From contig CADCCB010000003.1 of the NCBI GenBank assembly GCA_902799905.1, positions 46,729-110,728 on the forward strand: a DNA stretch of 64,000 nt, given 5' to 3'. Position numbers and translations under genes: made by a program. The notes below the pieces were generated by a model. The model was not told the DNA's origin, did no database searches, and saw only the letters and a program-made list of their open reading frames with translations. Source of the stretch: an uncultured Prevotellaceae bacterium. Lineage in GTDB: Bacteria; Bacteroidota; Bacteroidia; Bacteroidales; Bacteroidaceae. Shown here in pieces: positions 56,006 to 64,000 of the stretch; positions within the stretch are counted from its first letter, which is position 1; the number at the start of each line of letters is the position of its first letter.

Positions 56006-57381
56006 ATACACTCTTCGACAAAATTTGGGACAAGCATGTGGTGCAAGTCGTAGACGATGGCCCCACACAGTTATATATTGACCGCCTCTATTGTCATGAG
56101 GTGACATCGCCTCAGGCTTTTGATGGCATGAGGGCCAGGGGATTGAGGTGCTTCCGTCCGAAACAGATTATTTGTATGCCAGACCACAACACACCGACGC
56201 ACGATCAGAACAAAACTATTGAAGATCCTGTGTCGCGCAATCAGGTGGACACGCTGGCACGCAACGCCAGCGATTTCGGATTGACTCACTACGGGATGAT
56301 GTCCCCCAACAACGGCATCATCCATGTTGTTGGACCAGAGAAAGGTCTCTCGCTACCTGGCATGACCATCGTCTGCGGTGATTCCCATACCTCTACACAT
56401 GGTGCTATGGGAGCCGTTGCCTTTGGTATCGGTACCAGCGAGGTCGAGATGGTGATGGCTTCGCAGTGTATTCTTCAACAGAAACCGAAGTCGATGCGAA
56501 TCACCGTCAACGGACAGTTGGGTAGGGGAGTAACGGCAAAGGATGTGGCTCTATATCTAATGTCGAAACTCACCACCAGTGGTGCTACTGGCTATTTTGT
56601 AGAGTATGCTGGCGAGGTGGTGCGCAACCTGTCGATGGAGGGTCGTCTTACGCTCTGTAATCTCTCTATCGAGATGGGTGCCCGTGGTGGCTTCATTGCT
56701 CCCGATGAGGTGACCTTCGAATATATTAAAGGTAAGGAATATGCCCCCAAAGGCGAAGAATGGGATAAGGCTCTGGCCTATTGGAAGACCTTGAAGAGTG
56801 GTGACGATGCTGTGTTCGACAAAGAACTTACCTTTGATGCTGCCGATATTGAGCCGCGTATCACATACGGCACCAATCCCGGTATGGGAATTGGCATCAC
56901 GGAAAGTATTCCGATGGAAGGCGACGCCAATTTTGACAAGGCATTGCAGTATATGGGCTTCAAGTCTGGCGAGCGTTTGCTGGGCAAGAAGATTGACTAT
57001 GTGTTCCTTGGAGCCTGTACTAACGGACGCATCGAGGACTTCCGTGCCTTTGCATCTATCGTGAAGGGTCGCAAGAAGGCAGACGATGTGGTTGCTTGGC
57101 TGGTGCCAGGTTCATGGGCCGTTGACCATCAGATTCGTGAGGAAGGTCTAGACAAGGTGCTTGAGGCTGCTGGTTTCGAGATTCGTCAGCCCGGCTGCTC
57201 AGCCTGCCTCGCAATGAACGACGATAAGGTGCCTGCCGGCAAATACTGCATCTCTACCAGCAATCGTAACTTCGAAGGCCGTCAGGGGCCTGGTGCCCGT
57301 ACCATCCTCTGTTCGCCGCTGGTGGCTGCCGCTGCTGCTGTCACAGGAGTCATCACAGATCCACGTGAGTTGATAAGGTAA
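56002..57381 (+). CDS. leuC: 3-isopropylmalate dehydratase large subunit
   Basis: 459 residues. Aconitase-fold protein with the three cluster cysteines in [14 protein letters not shown] and [12 protein letters not shown], plus [15 protein letters not shown]. With LeuD it isomerises 2- to 3-isopropylmalate and would also process citramalate. Nothing is missing. Confidence 0.96.
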   Translation: MNTLFDKIWDKHVVQVVDDGPTQLYIDRLYCHEVTSPQAFDGMRARGLRCFRPKQIICMPDHNTPTHDQNKTIEDPVSRNQVDTLARNASDFGLTHYGMMSPNNGIIHVVGPEKGLSLPGMTIVCGDSHTSTHGAMGAVAFGIGTSEVEMVMASQCILQQKPKSMRITVNGQLGRGVTAKDVALYLMSKLTTSGATGYFVEYAGEVVRNLSMEGRLTLCNLSIEMGARGGFIAPDEVTFEYIKGKEYAPKGEEWDKALAYWKTLKSGDDAVFDKELTFDAADIEPRITYGTNPGMGIGITESIPMEGDANFDKALQYMGFKSGERLLGKKIDYVFLGACTNGRIEDFRAFASIVKGRKKADDVVAWLVPGSWAVDHQIREEGLDKVLEAAGFEIRQPGCSACLAMNDDKVPAGKYCISTSNRNFEGRQGPGARTILCSPLVAAAAAVTGVITDPRELIR

Positions 57382-57402
57382 AATGAAAATTGCTACAGCG
57401 TT

Positions 57403-57993
57403 ATGAAACAGAAATTTGACGTTATAACATCCACCTGCGTTCCTCTGCCTTTGGAGAACGTGGATACCGATCAGATAATCCCTGCACGCTTCCTGAAGGC
57501 TACCGACAAGGAAGGCTTCGGTGATAACCTCTTCCGCGACTGGCGGTATCATGCCGATGGTACGGTAGTTGAGGATTTTGTCCTCAATAATCCGATGTAT
57601 GGCGGCTGCATCCTCGTAGCCGGTAAGAACTTTGGCTCCGGCTCTAGCCGCGAGCATGCTGCGTGGGCCATTGCTGGCTACGGATTTCGTGTGGTCATTA
57701 GCAGTTTCTTTGCCGACATCCATAAGAACAATGAATTGAACAACTTTGTGCTACCAGTACAGGTGACAGAGGACTTCCTCCAGGAACTCTTCCTGAGTAT
57801 CAAGGATAATCCGAAGATGGAGGTTGAAGTAGACCTGCCCCGTCAGACTGTCACCAACAAGGCTACTGGCCGTAGTGAGCACTTTGATATTAATGGTTAC
57901 AAAAAGCACTGTCTCATGAATGGACTCGACGATATCGACTTCTTGGTGGCCAACCAACAGAAAACCGAAGAATGGGAACGTCACAACAAATAA
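57403..57993 (+). CDS. leuD: 3-isopropylmalate dehydratase small subunit
   Basis: 196 residues. ENVDTDQIIPARFLK and NFGSGSSREHAAWAI are the substrate-recognition and swivelling-domain signatures. The next gene begins inside its last 22 bases. Confidence 0.95.
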   Translation: MKQKFDVITSTCVPLPLENVDTDQIIPARFLKATDKEGFGDNLFRDWRYHADGTVVEDFVLNNPMYGGCILVAGKNFGSGSSREHAAWAIAGYGFRVVISSFFADIHKNNELNNFVLPVQVTEDFLQELFLSIKDNPKMEVEVDLPRQTVTNKATGRSEHFDINGYKKHCLMNGLDDIDFLVANQQKTEEWERHNK

Positions 57994-59558
57994 ACTCCTA
58001 CCAGCGCATCCCTCCCTTTGTGGAGATTATGGATTCTACGCTGCGCGACGGCGAGCAGACCAGTGGTGTATCGTTCTTGCCGCACGAGAAACTGGTGATG
58101 GCACGTAAACTGCTCTACGATGTCAATGTCGATCGTATTGAGGTGGCATCGGCACGAGTGTCAGAAGGCGAGCGGGAGGCTGTTACCAAGATTTGTGCCT
58201 ATGCACGTAAAATCGGCAAACTGGATCGGGTAGAGGTCTTGGGATTTGTTGATGGCGGCCTGTCGATAGACTGGATCGCCCAGTGTGGAGGTACTGTCAT
58301 TAATCTGTTGGCTAAAGGCTCATTGAAGCATTGCACCCAACAATTACATAAGACGCCCGAGGAACACATTGCCGACATCAAGTACGAATTGTCACTTGCT
58401 GCTCAGCGCGGTATGAGTGTCAACCTCTATCTGGAGGACTGGTCTAATGGGATGAAGGATTCACCGGAATACGTGTATCAACTGATGGATGCACTAACAT
58501 CCAACAGCCAACTACCAATACCCATCCAGCATTTCATGCTCCCCGACACGCTTGGTGTTATGAATCCGCTTCAGGTCATCGAGTATTTCCGCAAGATGAT
58601 GAAGCGCTATCCCAATTGTCATTTTGACTTCCATGCTCACAACGATTATGACTTGGCTGTATCAAACTCGCTGGCTGCCGTGCTGAGTGGAGCCAAGGGA
58701 TTGCATGTTACGGTGAATGGCTTGGGTGAGCGTTGCGGTAATGCACCTATGGCTTCGGTACAGGCTATTTTGAAGGATCAGTTCCACGCAAAGACCAATA
58801 TCGTGGAGAGTCAGTTGAATGACCTCTCGCGTATGGTGGAGAGTTTCAGCGGTATCACAGTGGCGCCCAATCAACCCATTGTCGGTGAGAATGTTTTTAC
58901 CCAGGTGGCTGGCATTCATGCCGATGGCGACTCGAAAGACCATCTCTACTATAACGAACTGATGCCCGAGCGCTTTGGTCGCAAACGTGAATATGCCTTG
59001 GGCAAAAACAGCGGCAAGGCCAATATAGCCAAAAACTTAGAGGAACTGGGTCTCGAACTCACTCCTGAACAGACGCGCCGTGTGACGGAACGTATCACCG
59101 AGTTGGGCGACAAGAAGGAAATAGTGACACAGGAGGATCTGCCGTATATCGTCTCTGATGTGTTGAAGCATGATGGTACCGACGATAAGGTGAAACTCAT
59201 CAGTTATGTTGTCTCTACGGCCTATGGCCTGAAGCCAGGAGCCAATGTGCGTGTCGAGATTAATGGTCAGCAGTATGAGGCGGGTGCCACTGGCGACGGT
59301 CAGTATGATGCCTTTGTTAAGGCCTTGCGCTTCATCTACAAGAAATATCTCAACCGTACGTTCCCAGTCTTGGCCAATTACCAAGTCTCTATCCCTCCCG
59401 GTGGTCGTACCGATGCCCTTGTGCAAACGGTTATCTCATGGCACTATAAGGATGGACTCCTGCGTACGAGAGGACTAGACGCCGACCAGACTGATGCAGC
59501 CATTAAGGCCACGTTTAAGATGCTGAACATCATAGAGAATGAAATCAAAATATCGTAA
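57972..59558 (+). CDS. second alpha-isopropylmalate synthase-type enzyme, probable citramalate synthase
   Basis: 528 residues, HMGL-like barrel: IMDSTLRDGEQTSGVSF, FHAHNDYDLAV, VNGLGERCGNAP and GIHADGDSKDH, then an extended C-terminal regulatory domain (about 390-528). It is clearly different from leuA in this operon and resembles the citramalate/homocitrate-type branch that lies between leuD and leuB in other Bacteroidales. Making (R)-citramalate from pyruvate and acetyl-CoA would let LeuCD and LeuB supply 2-oxobutyrate for isoleucine. Substrate is inferred from context. ATG 57972 is kept since the conserved PPFVEIMD lies before the next ATG. Confidence 0.85.
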   Translation: MGTSQQINSYQRIPPFVEIMDSTLRDGEQTSGVSFLPHEKLVMARKLLYDVNVDRIEVASARVSEGEREAVTKICAYARKIGKLDRVEVLGFVDGGLSIDWIAQCGGTVINLLAKGSLKHCTQQLHKTPEEHIADIKYELSLAAQRGMSVNLYLEDWSNGMKDSPEYVYQLMDALTSNSQLPIPIQHFMLPDTLGVMNPLQVIEYFRKMMKRYPNCHFDFHAHNDYDLAVSNSLAAVLSGAKGLHVTVNGLGERCGNAPMASVQAILKDQFHAKTNIVESQLNDLSRMVESFSGITVAPNQPIVGENVFTQVAGIHADGDSKDHLYYNELMPERFGRKREYALGKNSGKANIAKNLEELGLELTPEQTRRVTERITELGDKKEIVTQEDLPYIVSDVLKHDGTDDKVKLISYVVSTAYGLKPGANVRVEINGQQYEAGATGDGQYDAFVKALRFIYKKYLNRTFPVLANYQVSIPPGGRTDALVQTVISWHYKDGLLRTRGLDADQTDAAIKATFKMLNIIENEIKIS

Positions 59559-59652
59559 TATCGATATATCTTAATGACGATATGACGATTAATCGATTAA
59601 ACGATTAAACGAATTAACGATTAAACGAAATGACAAAAATAACGAAAATAAC
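59559..59652. repeat. ACGATTAA-type tandem repeat between synthase and leuB
   Basis: The 94-base gap is filled by variants of CGATTAA and ACGATAT, for example CGATTAAACGATTAAACGA near 59594-59612. There is no promoter box and no gene in it. The low-GC repeat could affect translation or stability of the leuB part of the message. Confidence 0.6.
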
Positions 59653-60714
59653 ATGAGACTAAACATTGCAATATTGGCCGGCGATGGTATCGGCCCCGAG
59701 ATTATGAAACAAGGTGTTGCTGTGCTTGACGCTATAGCACGCAAGTGCAACCATGAGTTTATTTACGAGGAAGCTCCTTGCGGTGCCTGTGCCATCGAGG
59801 CTGTGGGCGACCCTTACCCAGAGTCCACGCATGAAGTTTGTATGCGTGCCGATGCCGTATTGTTTGCTGCCGTAGGTGACTTGAAATACGATAACAACCC
59901 CACGTTGAAGGTGCGTCCTGAAACCGGCCTGCTGGCCATGCGCAAGAAACTTGGTCTCTTTGCCAATATTCGTCCTGTGGCCACCTTCGACTGCCTGCTC
60001 CACAAGTCACCGTTGAAGGATGAACTGCTCAAGGGGGCCGACTTCGTGGTTATTCGAGAGTTGACCGGTGGTATGTATTTCGGCGAGAAGTATCAGGACA
60101 ACGACAAGGCTTATGATACCGATATCTACACACGTCCGGAGATTGAGCGCATCCTGAAGGTGGCATTCGAGATGGCTCAGAAGCGCAACCGTCACTTGAC
60201 TGTAGTCGATAAGGCTAATGTGTTGGCATCAAGTCGTCTGTGGCGACAGATTGCCAAGGAGATGGAACCCATGTACCCCGACGTGAACACAGACTATATG
60301 TTTATCGACAACGCCTCGATGCGGGTGCTCACTGAACCTCGCTTCTTCGATGTCATCGTGACGGAGAATACTTTTGGTGATATCCTGACCGACGAGACAT
60401 CGTGCATCACTGGTTCCATGGGCCTTCAGCCCTCTTCATCGTTGGGTGAGCATACACCGCTCTTTGAGCCCGTTCATGGCTCGTGGCCTCAGGCTGCCGG
60501 TCAGAACATCGCAAACCCGCTGGCTCAGATTCTTTCTGCAGCCATGTTGTTGGAGCACTTTGGACTTAACAAGGAGGGCGCATTGATTCGTGAAGCCGTC
60601 AATGCATCGCTCGATGCCAATGTGCGTACACCGGAGATTCAGGTAGAAGGTGGCGGCATGTATGGTACCAGAGAAGTTGGAGCATGGATAGTCGACTATA
60701 TCAATAAGGCATGA
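59653..60714 (+). CDS. leuB: 3-isopropylmalate dehydrogenase
   Basis: 353 residues. [12 protein letters not shown], the substrate loop [27 protein letters not shown] and [11 protein letters not shown] are the IPMDH signatures. It oxidises and decarboxylates 3-isopropylmalate with NAD. Its last four bases overlap the next ATG. Confidence 0.96.
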   Translation: MRLNIAILAGDGIGPEIMKQGVAVLDAIARKCNHEFIYEEAPCGACAIEAVGDPYPESTHEVCMRADAVLFAAVGDLKYDNNPTLKVRPETGLLAMRKKLGLFANIRPVATFDCLLHKSPLKDELLKGADFVVIRELTGGMYFGEKYQDNDKAYDTDIYTRPEIERILKVAFEMAQKRNRHLTVVDKANVLASSRLWRQIAKEMEPMYPDVNTDYMFIDNASMRVLTEPRFFDVIVTENTFGDILTDETSCITGSMGLQPSSSLGEHTPLFEPVHGSWPQAAGQNIANPLAQILSAAMLLEHFGLNKEGALIREAVNASLDANVRTPEIQVEGGGMYGTREVGAWIVDYINKA

Positions 60715-61379
60715 GAAAACTGTTTCTGTCCGTAGCCGTCCTGTTGTCTTCAGTCGCTTATGGCCAGTCCGTACAAGAATGGCGTGACTCCCTTCAGGCC
60801 TTGGGAAAGGCTATTGACAACAATCCTCAGTCTGTAGAACTGCGACTGAGGAAGGCGGCTGTCAACCTGGAACTGAGCCAATGGGACTATGCCATCGAAG
60901 AGTACGGACGCGTGCTCAACCTTGACTCGTGCAACCTCTCGGCACTCTATTTCAGGGGTTATGCCAATATGCAGTCCCGACGCTATGCGATGGCCGTTGT
61001 TGACTACGAGCGAATCCTCTCTATTGTGCCCAAGCATTTTGAGGCACAGTTGGGATTGGCTATGGCTACTAAGAAGACTGCTGGCGTCGTAGCGGCTATG
61101 GATCAATTCAACCGCTTAGTTCAACTCTTCCCCGATTCTGCACTGGCCTATGCAGCCCGTGCAGGCTTTGAGGTCGAACAGGGAAAATTAGAGACGGCCC
61201 TGTTCGATTGGGACGAGGCCATTCGTTTGTCATCCGGAAATGCTGACTTTGTCATTTCCAAGGTTGATGTCCTTCTGCAGTTGAACCGCAAGCGCGAAGC
61301 CAAAGCCTTGTTGCAGGAACTGGTTGCTAAGGGAACACCCCGTGCTGCCCTGAAGGAGTGGCTCGACCGTTGTAAATAG
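60711..61379 (+). CDS. secreted TPR-repeat protein
   Basis: 222 residues with a signal peptide (about 1-19, AYGQ). Four to five tetratricopeptide-like helical pairs follow, such as [21 protein letters not shown] and the next repeat [19 protein letters not shown]. It is translationally coupled to leuB (ATGA) but has no apparent link to leucine synthesis. Probably periplasmic scaffold; function unknown. Confidence 0.8.
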   Translation: MRKLFLSVAVLLSSVAYGQSVQEWRDSLQALGKAIDNNPQSVELRLRKAAVNLELSQWDYAIEEYGRVLNLDSCNLSALYFRGYANMQSRRYAMAVVDYERILSIVPKHFEAQLGLAMATKKTAGVVAAMDQFNRLVQLFPDSALAYAARAGFEVEQGKLETALFDWDEAIRLSSGNADFVISKVDVLLQLNRKREAKALLQELVAKGTPRAALKEWLDRCK

Positions 61380-61404
61380 TCCTTCTGACTATATCCTCTT
61401 AGCG

Positions 61405-63747
61405 TTATTTGATATGGATATCCCTTTGTGGGAAAGGTATCTCTATGCCGTTGGCGTTGAGCGTGTCGTAGACCACCTTCAGCACGTCGCTCACTACGTA
61501 TGACTTCTTTGGTGCCTCTGCCCAGACAAAGAGTTTGAAGTCGACGCTTGAGTCGTTCATGGCGCTCATCACCGCTTTGATGCGTTTTGATGAGTCCATC
61601 CATTCGTGGTACATCGAGTTGACAGCATCTTCTACCACCTGCGTTACCTGTTTCAAGTTCGAACCGTAGGCCACACCGAAAGGCACCACTGCCAGCACGT
61701 AGCCGTGGTTCTTCGTCAGGTTCTTATAATTCTTTGTGAATAGTTGGCTGTTCTGGAAGGTGATGACCTCACCGTAGAGTGATTCCACGACAGTCGATGT
61801 ATAACTGATAGAGGTCACCTTACCCATCGTACCGTCAACTTCTATCCAGTCGCCCACCTTGATGCGTCCTGCCATCAGCGAGGCACCGTAGTAGATATTC
61901 TCAATGATGTCCTTTGAGGCAAAACCGATACCTGTTGACAGTCCTCCGGAGATGGCCAGAAGCCACGTCACGCTGATGTGAAGCAATGACAGCGAGATGA
62001 GTATCCATGCTCCCCATACCAGCACCTGTATCACGTTGCGTCCCATCACCTCGCGGCTGGCGGCTGTCGAGGGATCTGATAATTTGTAATGATGGCGCAT
62101 GAGCGACAGGATGGTTCGCGCTATATAGGAGAAGATAAACCAGAGGTTGACGACAGTGGAGAGTTTCATGATACTCACCTGTAGGCTGCTCTCATCCTGC
62201 TGGTTCCTCAAGTCAATGAAGTCATTGTTGTAGATATTCCAGCATAGGTCGCTCAGGTTGAACACGTCAGCGGCCCAGTAGATTGACAGCAGTACCGACA
62301 TCACGCCTGTCATCGGTAATAATACGCGGTAAACGAACTCGAAGAGCCACGTTTTGGTGATGGGCTTTTCGTCGAAGTTATGGCTCTTACCGTATAGTTT
62401 GAGGTACTGGCTCACACAGGTAATTGTCAGGATGCAAGCCAACTGAATGATCCACCATATCAGAATCTGCACAGCCAGTAGGGTGTATCCGAATGCCGAA
62501 CAGAACAACGACAGAATGAATATGCCCTGCGACAAATAGGTGTAGACCATATCCTGGCGTGGCACATTCTTGTTATGTCGTCTGATAACCTTCCATTGCC
62601 ATAATGCACACAACAATAGGATAGGGGGGAACATGATGTTGACCAGTTCTTTCGGAATGAGCACAATGCGGAAAGCAATAACCAGGAAACCAATGACCAA
62701 CAGTGGTGTGTAGATAAGGAAAGCACTCCGTATCTGGCTACCATTGACACGCAGCAGAAGTGAGATCAGGATGACGCTCAGCAGCCAGGCGTATTCTATC
62801 AGGAGGCTGCTGGCCATCAGGTAGAAGTTCTGGTGCAGGGTCGCACGCAACACGCCAAGGATGGCTGCAAATGTGATGGTCGTTGTTGCCATGATGATGC
62901 AGTTGCGCTTACGCAGAAACTCCTTCGTGTGGAAACGGCGGGGTAGCAGGCGGAACACCAGTTGGTTGAGCAACACGGCAACGATAATGTAGAACCCGAT
63001 GATGGCAAACATGCGGATAATCACCGCACTGTCCCAGTCCGACTTCATTGGGTTCGGTTTGTATTTCTCAATGATGATATCCTTGGCCTCAAGAATGTTC
63101 TTGCTAATATCCTTTAGTATGCTTAGGTAGTTTTCGCCACCATTCATGAAGATTCCCATTTGGATGTCGCCATAGCGCATGTTAGCATAGTCGTTCAGCG
63201 ATTTCAGTCGCTGTTCGGCAAAGTGGTAAAGGCTGATATAGTCGGCCACTTGTTTGCGGTGCTCTTCCAGTGTGTTCTTGATGCTTGTGGCTAGTGTGAT
63301 GCAGACAGAGCGGTCTGTCTTGGCCTGTTGCGTCAGCATCTCCGGGCGGACGGCCTTCAAACTGACAATCAGACTGTCGTATTTGGCAATCTCTACGTCA
63401 TTGTTGTTCAGAAAAGTCTGGAAAGGCAGTTGGCGCTGTTGAAATTCATGGTATTGTTCGGTTGCTTCATGACAGGCATATGTCAAGTCAAACACGTAGT
63501 TCGACTGTTGGGAGTAAAGCATCAGCGAGTTCTGGTTACTCCTGCGGAATGTCTCTTTCAGCCCTTCAATGATGTCCTGTGTCATTTCCTTGCGTGCTTC
63601 CGATTCGCTGGCCAGTTCCTGATGGTACTCTGTCAGTTCGTACCGCAATACGTTCAGTGTCTGTTCCAGGTTCTTTTCTTTCAGAACCGCATGGCCTTCC
63701 GTCGCAATAATGACTAAAGCAATCAGAATGAGATATATTCTTTTCAT
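61405..63747 (-). CDS. MscS-type mechanosensitive ion channel, long form
   Basis: 780 residues. A signal peptide (about 1-20) and a periplasmic helical region (about 20-235) precede several membrane helices (about 240-600) and the MscS pore and beta domains (about 600-760: GGLSTGIGFASKDIIENIYYGASL, GDWIEVDGTMGKVTSI, VITFQNSQLF). This architecture resembles the large MscK/YbdG class that opens under osmotic downshock. ATG 63747 starts the signal peptide and lies after the promoter; the longer frame does not. Confidence 0.9.
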   Translation of the reverse strand: MKRIYLILIALVIIATEGHAVLKEKNLEQTLNVLRYELTEYHQELASESEARKEMTQDIIEGLKETFRRSNQNSLMLYSQQSNYVFDLTYACHEATEQYHEFQQRQLPFQTFLNNNDVEIAKYDSLIVSLKAVRPEMLTQQAKTDRSVCITLATSIKNTLEEHRKQVADYISLYHFAEQRLKSLNDYANMRYGDIQMGIFMNGGENYLSILKDISKNILEAKDIIIEKYKPNPMKSDWDSAVIIRMFAIIGFYIIVAVLLNQLVFRLLPRRFHTKEFLRKRNCIIMATTTITFAAILGVLRATLHQNFYLMASSLLIEYAWLLSVILISLLLRVNGSQIRSAFLIYTPLLVIGFLVIAFRIVLIPKELVNIMFPPILLLCALWQWKVIRRHNKNVPRQDMVYTYLSQGIFILSLFCSAFGYTLLAVQILIWWIIQLACILTITCVSQYLKLYGKSHNFDEKPITKTWLFEFVYRVLLPMTGVMSVLLSIYWAADVFNLSDLCWNIYNNDFIDLRNQQDESSLQVSIMKLSTVVNLWFIFSYIARTILSLMRHHYKLSDPSTAASREVMGRNVIQVLVWGAWILISLSLLHISVTWLLAISGGLSTGIGFASKDIIENIYYGASLMAGRIKVGDWIEVDGTMGKVTSISYTSTVVESLYGEVITFQNSQLFTKNYKNLTKNHGYVLAVVPFGVAYGSNLKQVTQVVEDAVNSMYHEWMDSSKRIKAVMSAMNDSSVDFKLFVWAEAPKKSYVVSDVLKVVYDTLNANGIEIPFPQRDIHIK

Positions 63748-63777
63748 TGTTTTGTCTTTGTATTCTTTTTTCGGCTG

Positions 63778-63808
63778 CAAAGGTATGATTTTTTTTTGAG
63801 ATATCAAA
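63778..63808 (-). promoter_or_regulatory. promoter of the MscS-type channel gene
   Basis: Minus-strand TACCTTTG (63778-63785) and TTTG (63805-63808), spacer 19 bases. Confidence 0.75.
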
Positions 63809-63921
63809 AGACAAAGCCCGTTTTTCTTTCTCTTCTTTATATATAAATAATGTTAGAAACCTCCTTCTTGTCAAATAACCCGAAAAATATTCGTAATTTG
63901 CTAAAAATAATCTCAAAAAGT

Positions 63922-64000
63922 TTTGGTGGTTCGGAAAAAAGTCGTACCTTTGCATCCGCTTTCGCCCTGAAAACGGGCAGAGGCGACAAAAGAAGAGTGT
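63922..64000 (+). promoter_or_regulatory. strong promoter and leader of a transcript leaving the window, possibly an rRNA operon
   Basis: TTTG (63922-63925), 19 bases, TACCTTTG (63945-63952), then a leader with a GCCC/CGGGC stem (63964-63978) and a purine-rich run up to the window end. No start codon follows in the remaining bases. The strength of the boxes and the GTGT ending resemble leaders of Bacteroidales rRNA operons, but the sequence stops too early to decide. Confidence 0.5.

Overview
The window looks like a chromosomal segment of a Prevotella-type member of the order Bacteroidales. Almost every transcription unit begins behind the Bacteroidetes promoter form (TTTG, about 19-20 bases, TAnnTTTG). 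Shine-Dalgarno sequences are weak. Several secreted enzymes carry the short C-terminal 'Y-[ND]-L-x-G-[LR]...[GY]-x-I-x-[NK]-G' tail common in Prevotella. The gene set (small primary sigma factor, DUF5686 and DUF5687 proteins, AddAB, hybrid two-component regulator, GH10 xylanase split by a carbohydrate-binding module) is typical of gut or rumen Prevotella. The species cannot be fixed from the sequence alone.

Layout. 1-1465: 3'-truncated RelA-type (p)ppGpp synthetase. 1466-1993: structured intergenic region with an orphan promoter. 1994-3373: rmuC. 3474-7352: pectin-related pair (GH28, GH2). 7493-9852: xylanase and rpiB. 9853-10793: broken mobile-type gene, AT-rich repeat patch and a possible 62-residue gene behind radA. 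10794-15523: radA, a divergent solute-binding lipoprotein and a TPR protein. 15539-22281: envelope operon read leftwards, kdsA-kdsD-hybrid regulator-phospholipase D. 22511-25003: outer-membrane barrel, glutamate synthase small subunit, small membrane protein. 25078-28778: galactose operon (galM, MFS sugar transporter, galK). 28875-31938: grpE-dnaJ-folC. 31993-33606: ABC-F ATPase. 33710-41588: DUF5686-addA-addB. 41710-42582: primary sigma factor. 43124-46280: 3'-5' exonuclease, RlmI-type methyltransferase, tilS. 46387-51012: ftsK, lolA-like, DUF5687. 51069-54281: small secreted protein and PL1 pectate lyase. 54500-61379: leucine operon leuA-leuC-leuD-second synthase-leuB, then a TPR protein. 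61405-63747: MscS-type channel. 63922-64000: strong promoter and leader leading out of the window.

Themes. Plant cell-wall breakdown is spread over three loci: GH28/GH2 and PL1 for pectin, GH10 for xylan followed by rpiB for pentose use. None has a SusC/SusD pair beside it. The only hybrid two-component-type regulator sits instead in a Kdo (LPS inner core) operon. It lacks a kinase ATPase domain, the phospho-histidine and the receiver aspartate, so it probably works without phosphotransfer. A second coherent loss is in the YbiT-like ABC-F protein: every defect falls in one composite ATP site. No phage, insertion sequence, CRISPR array or complete mobile element was seen. The intergenic spaces carry several families of short palindromic or tandem repeats.
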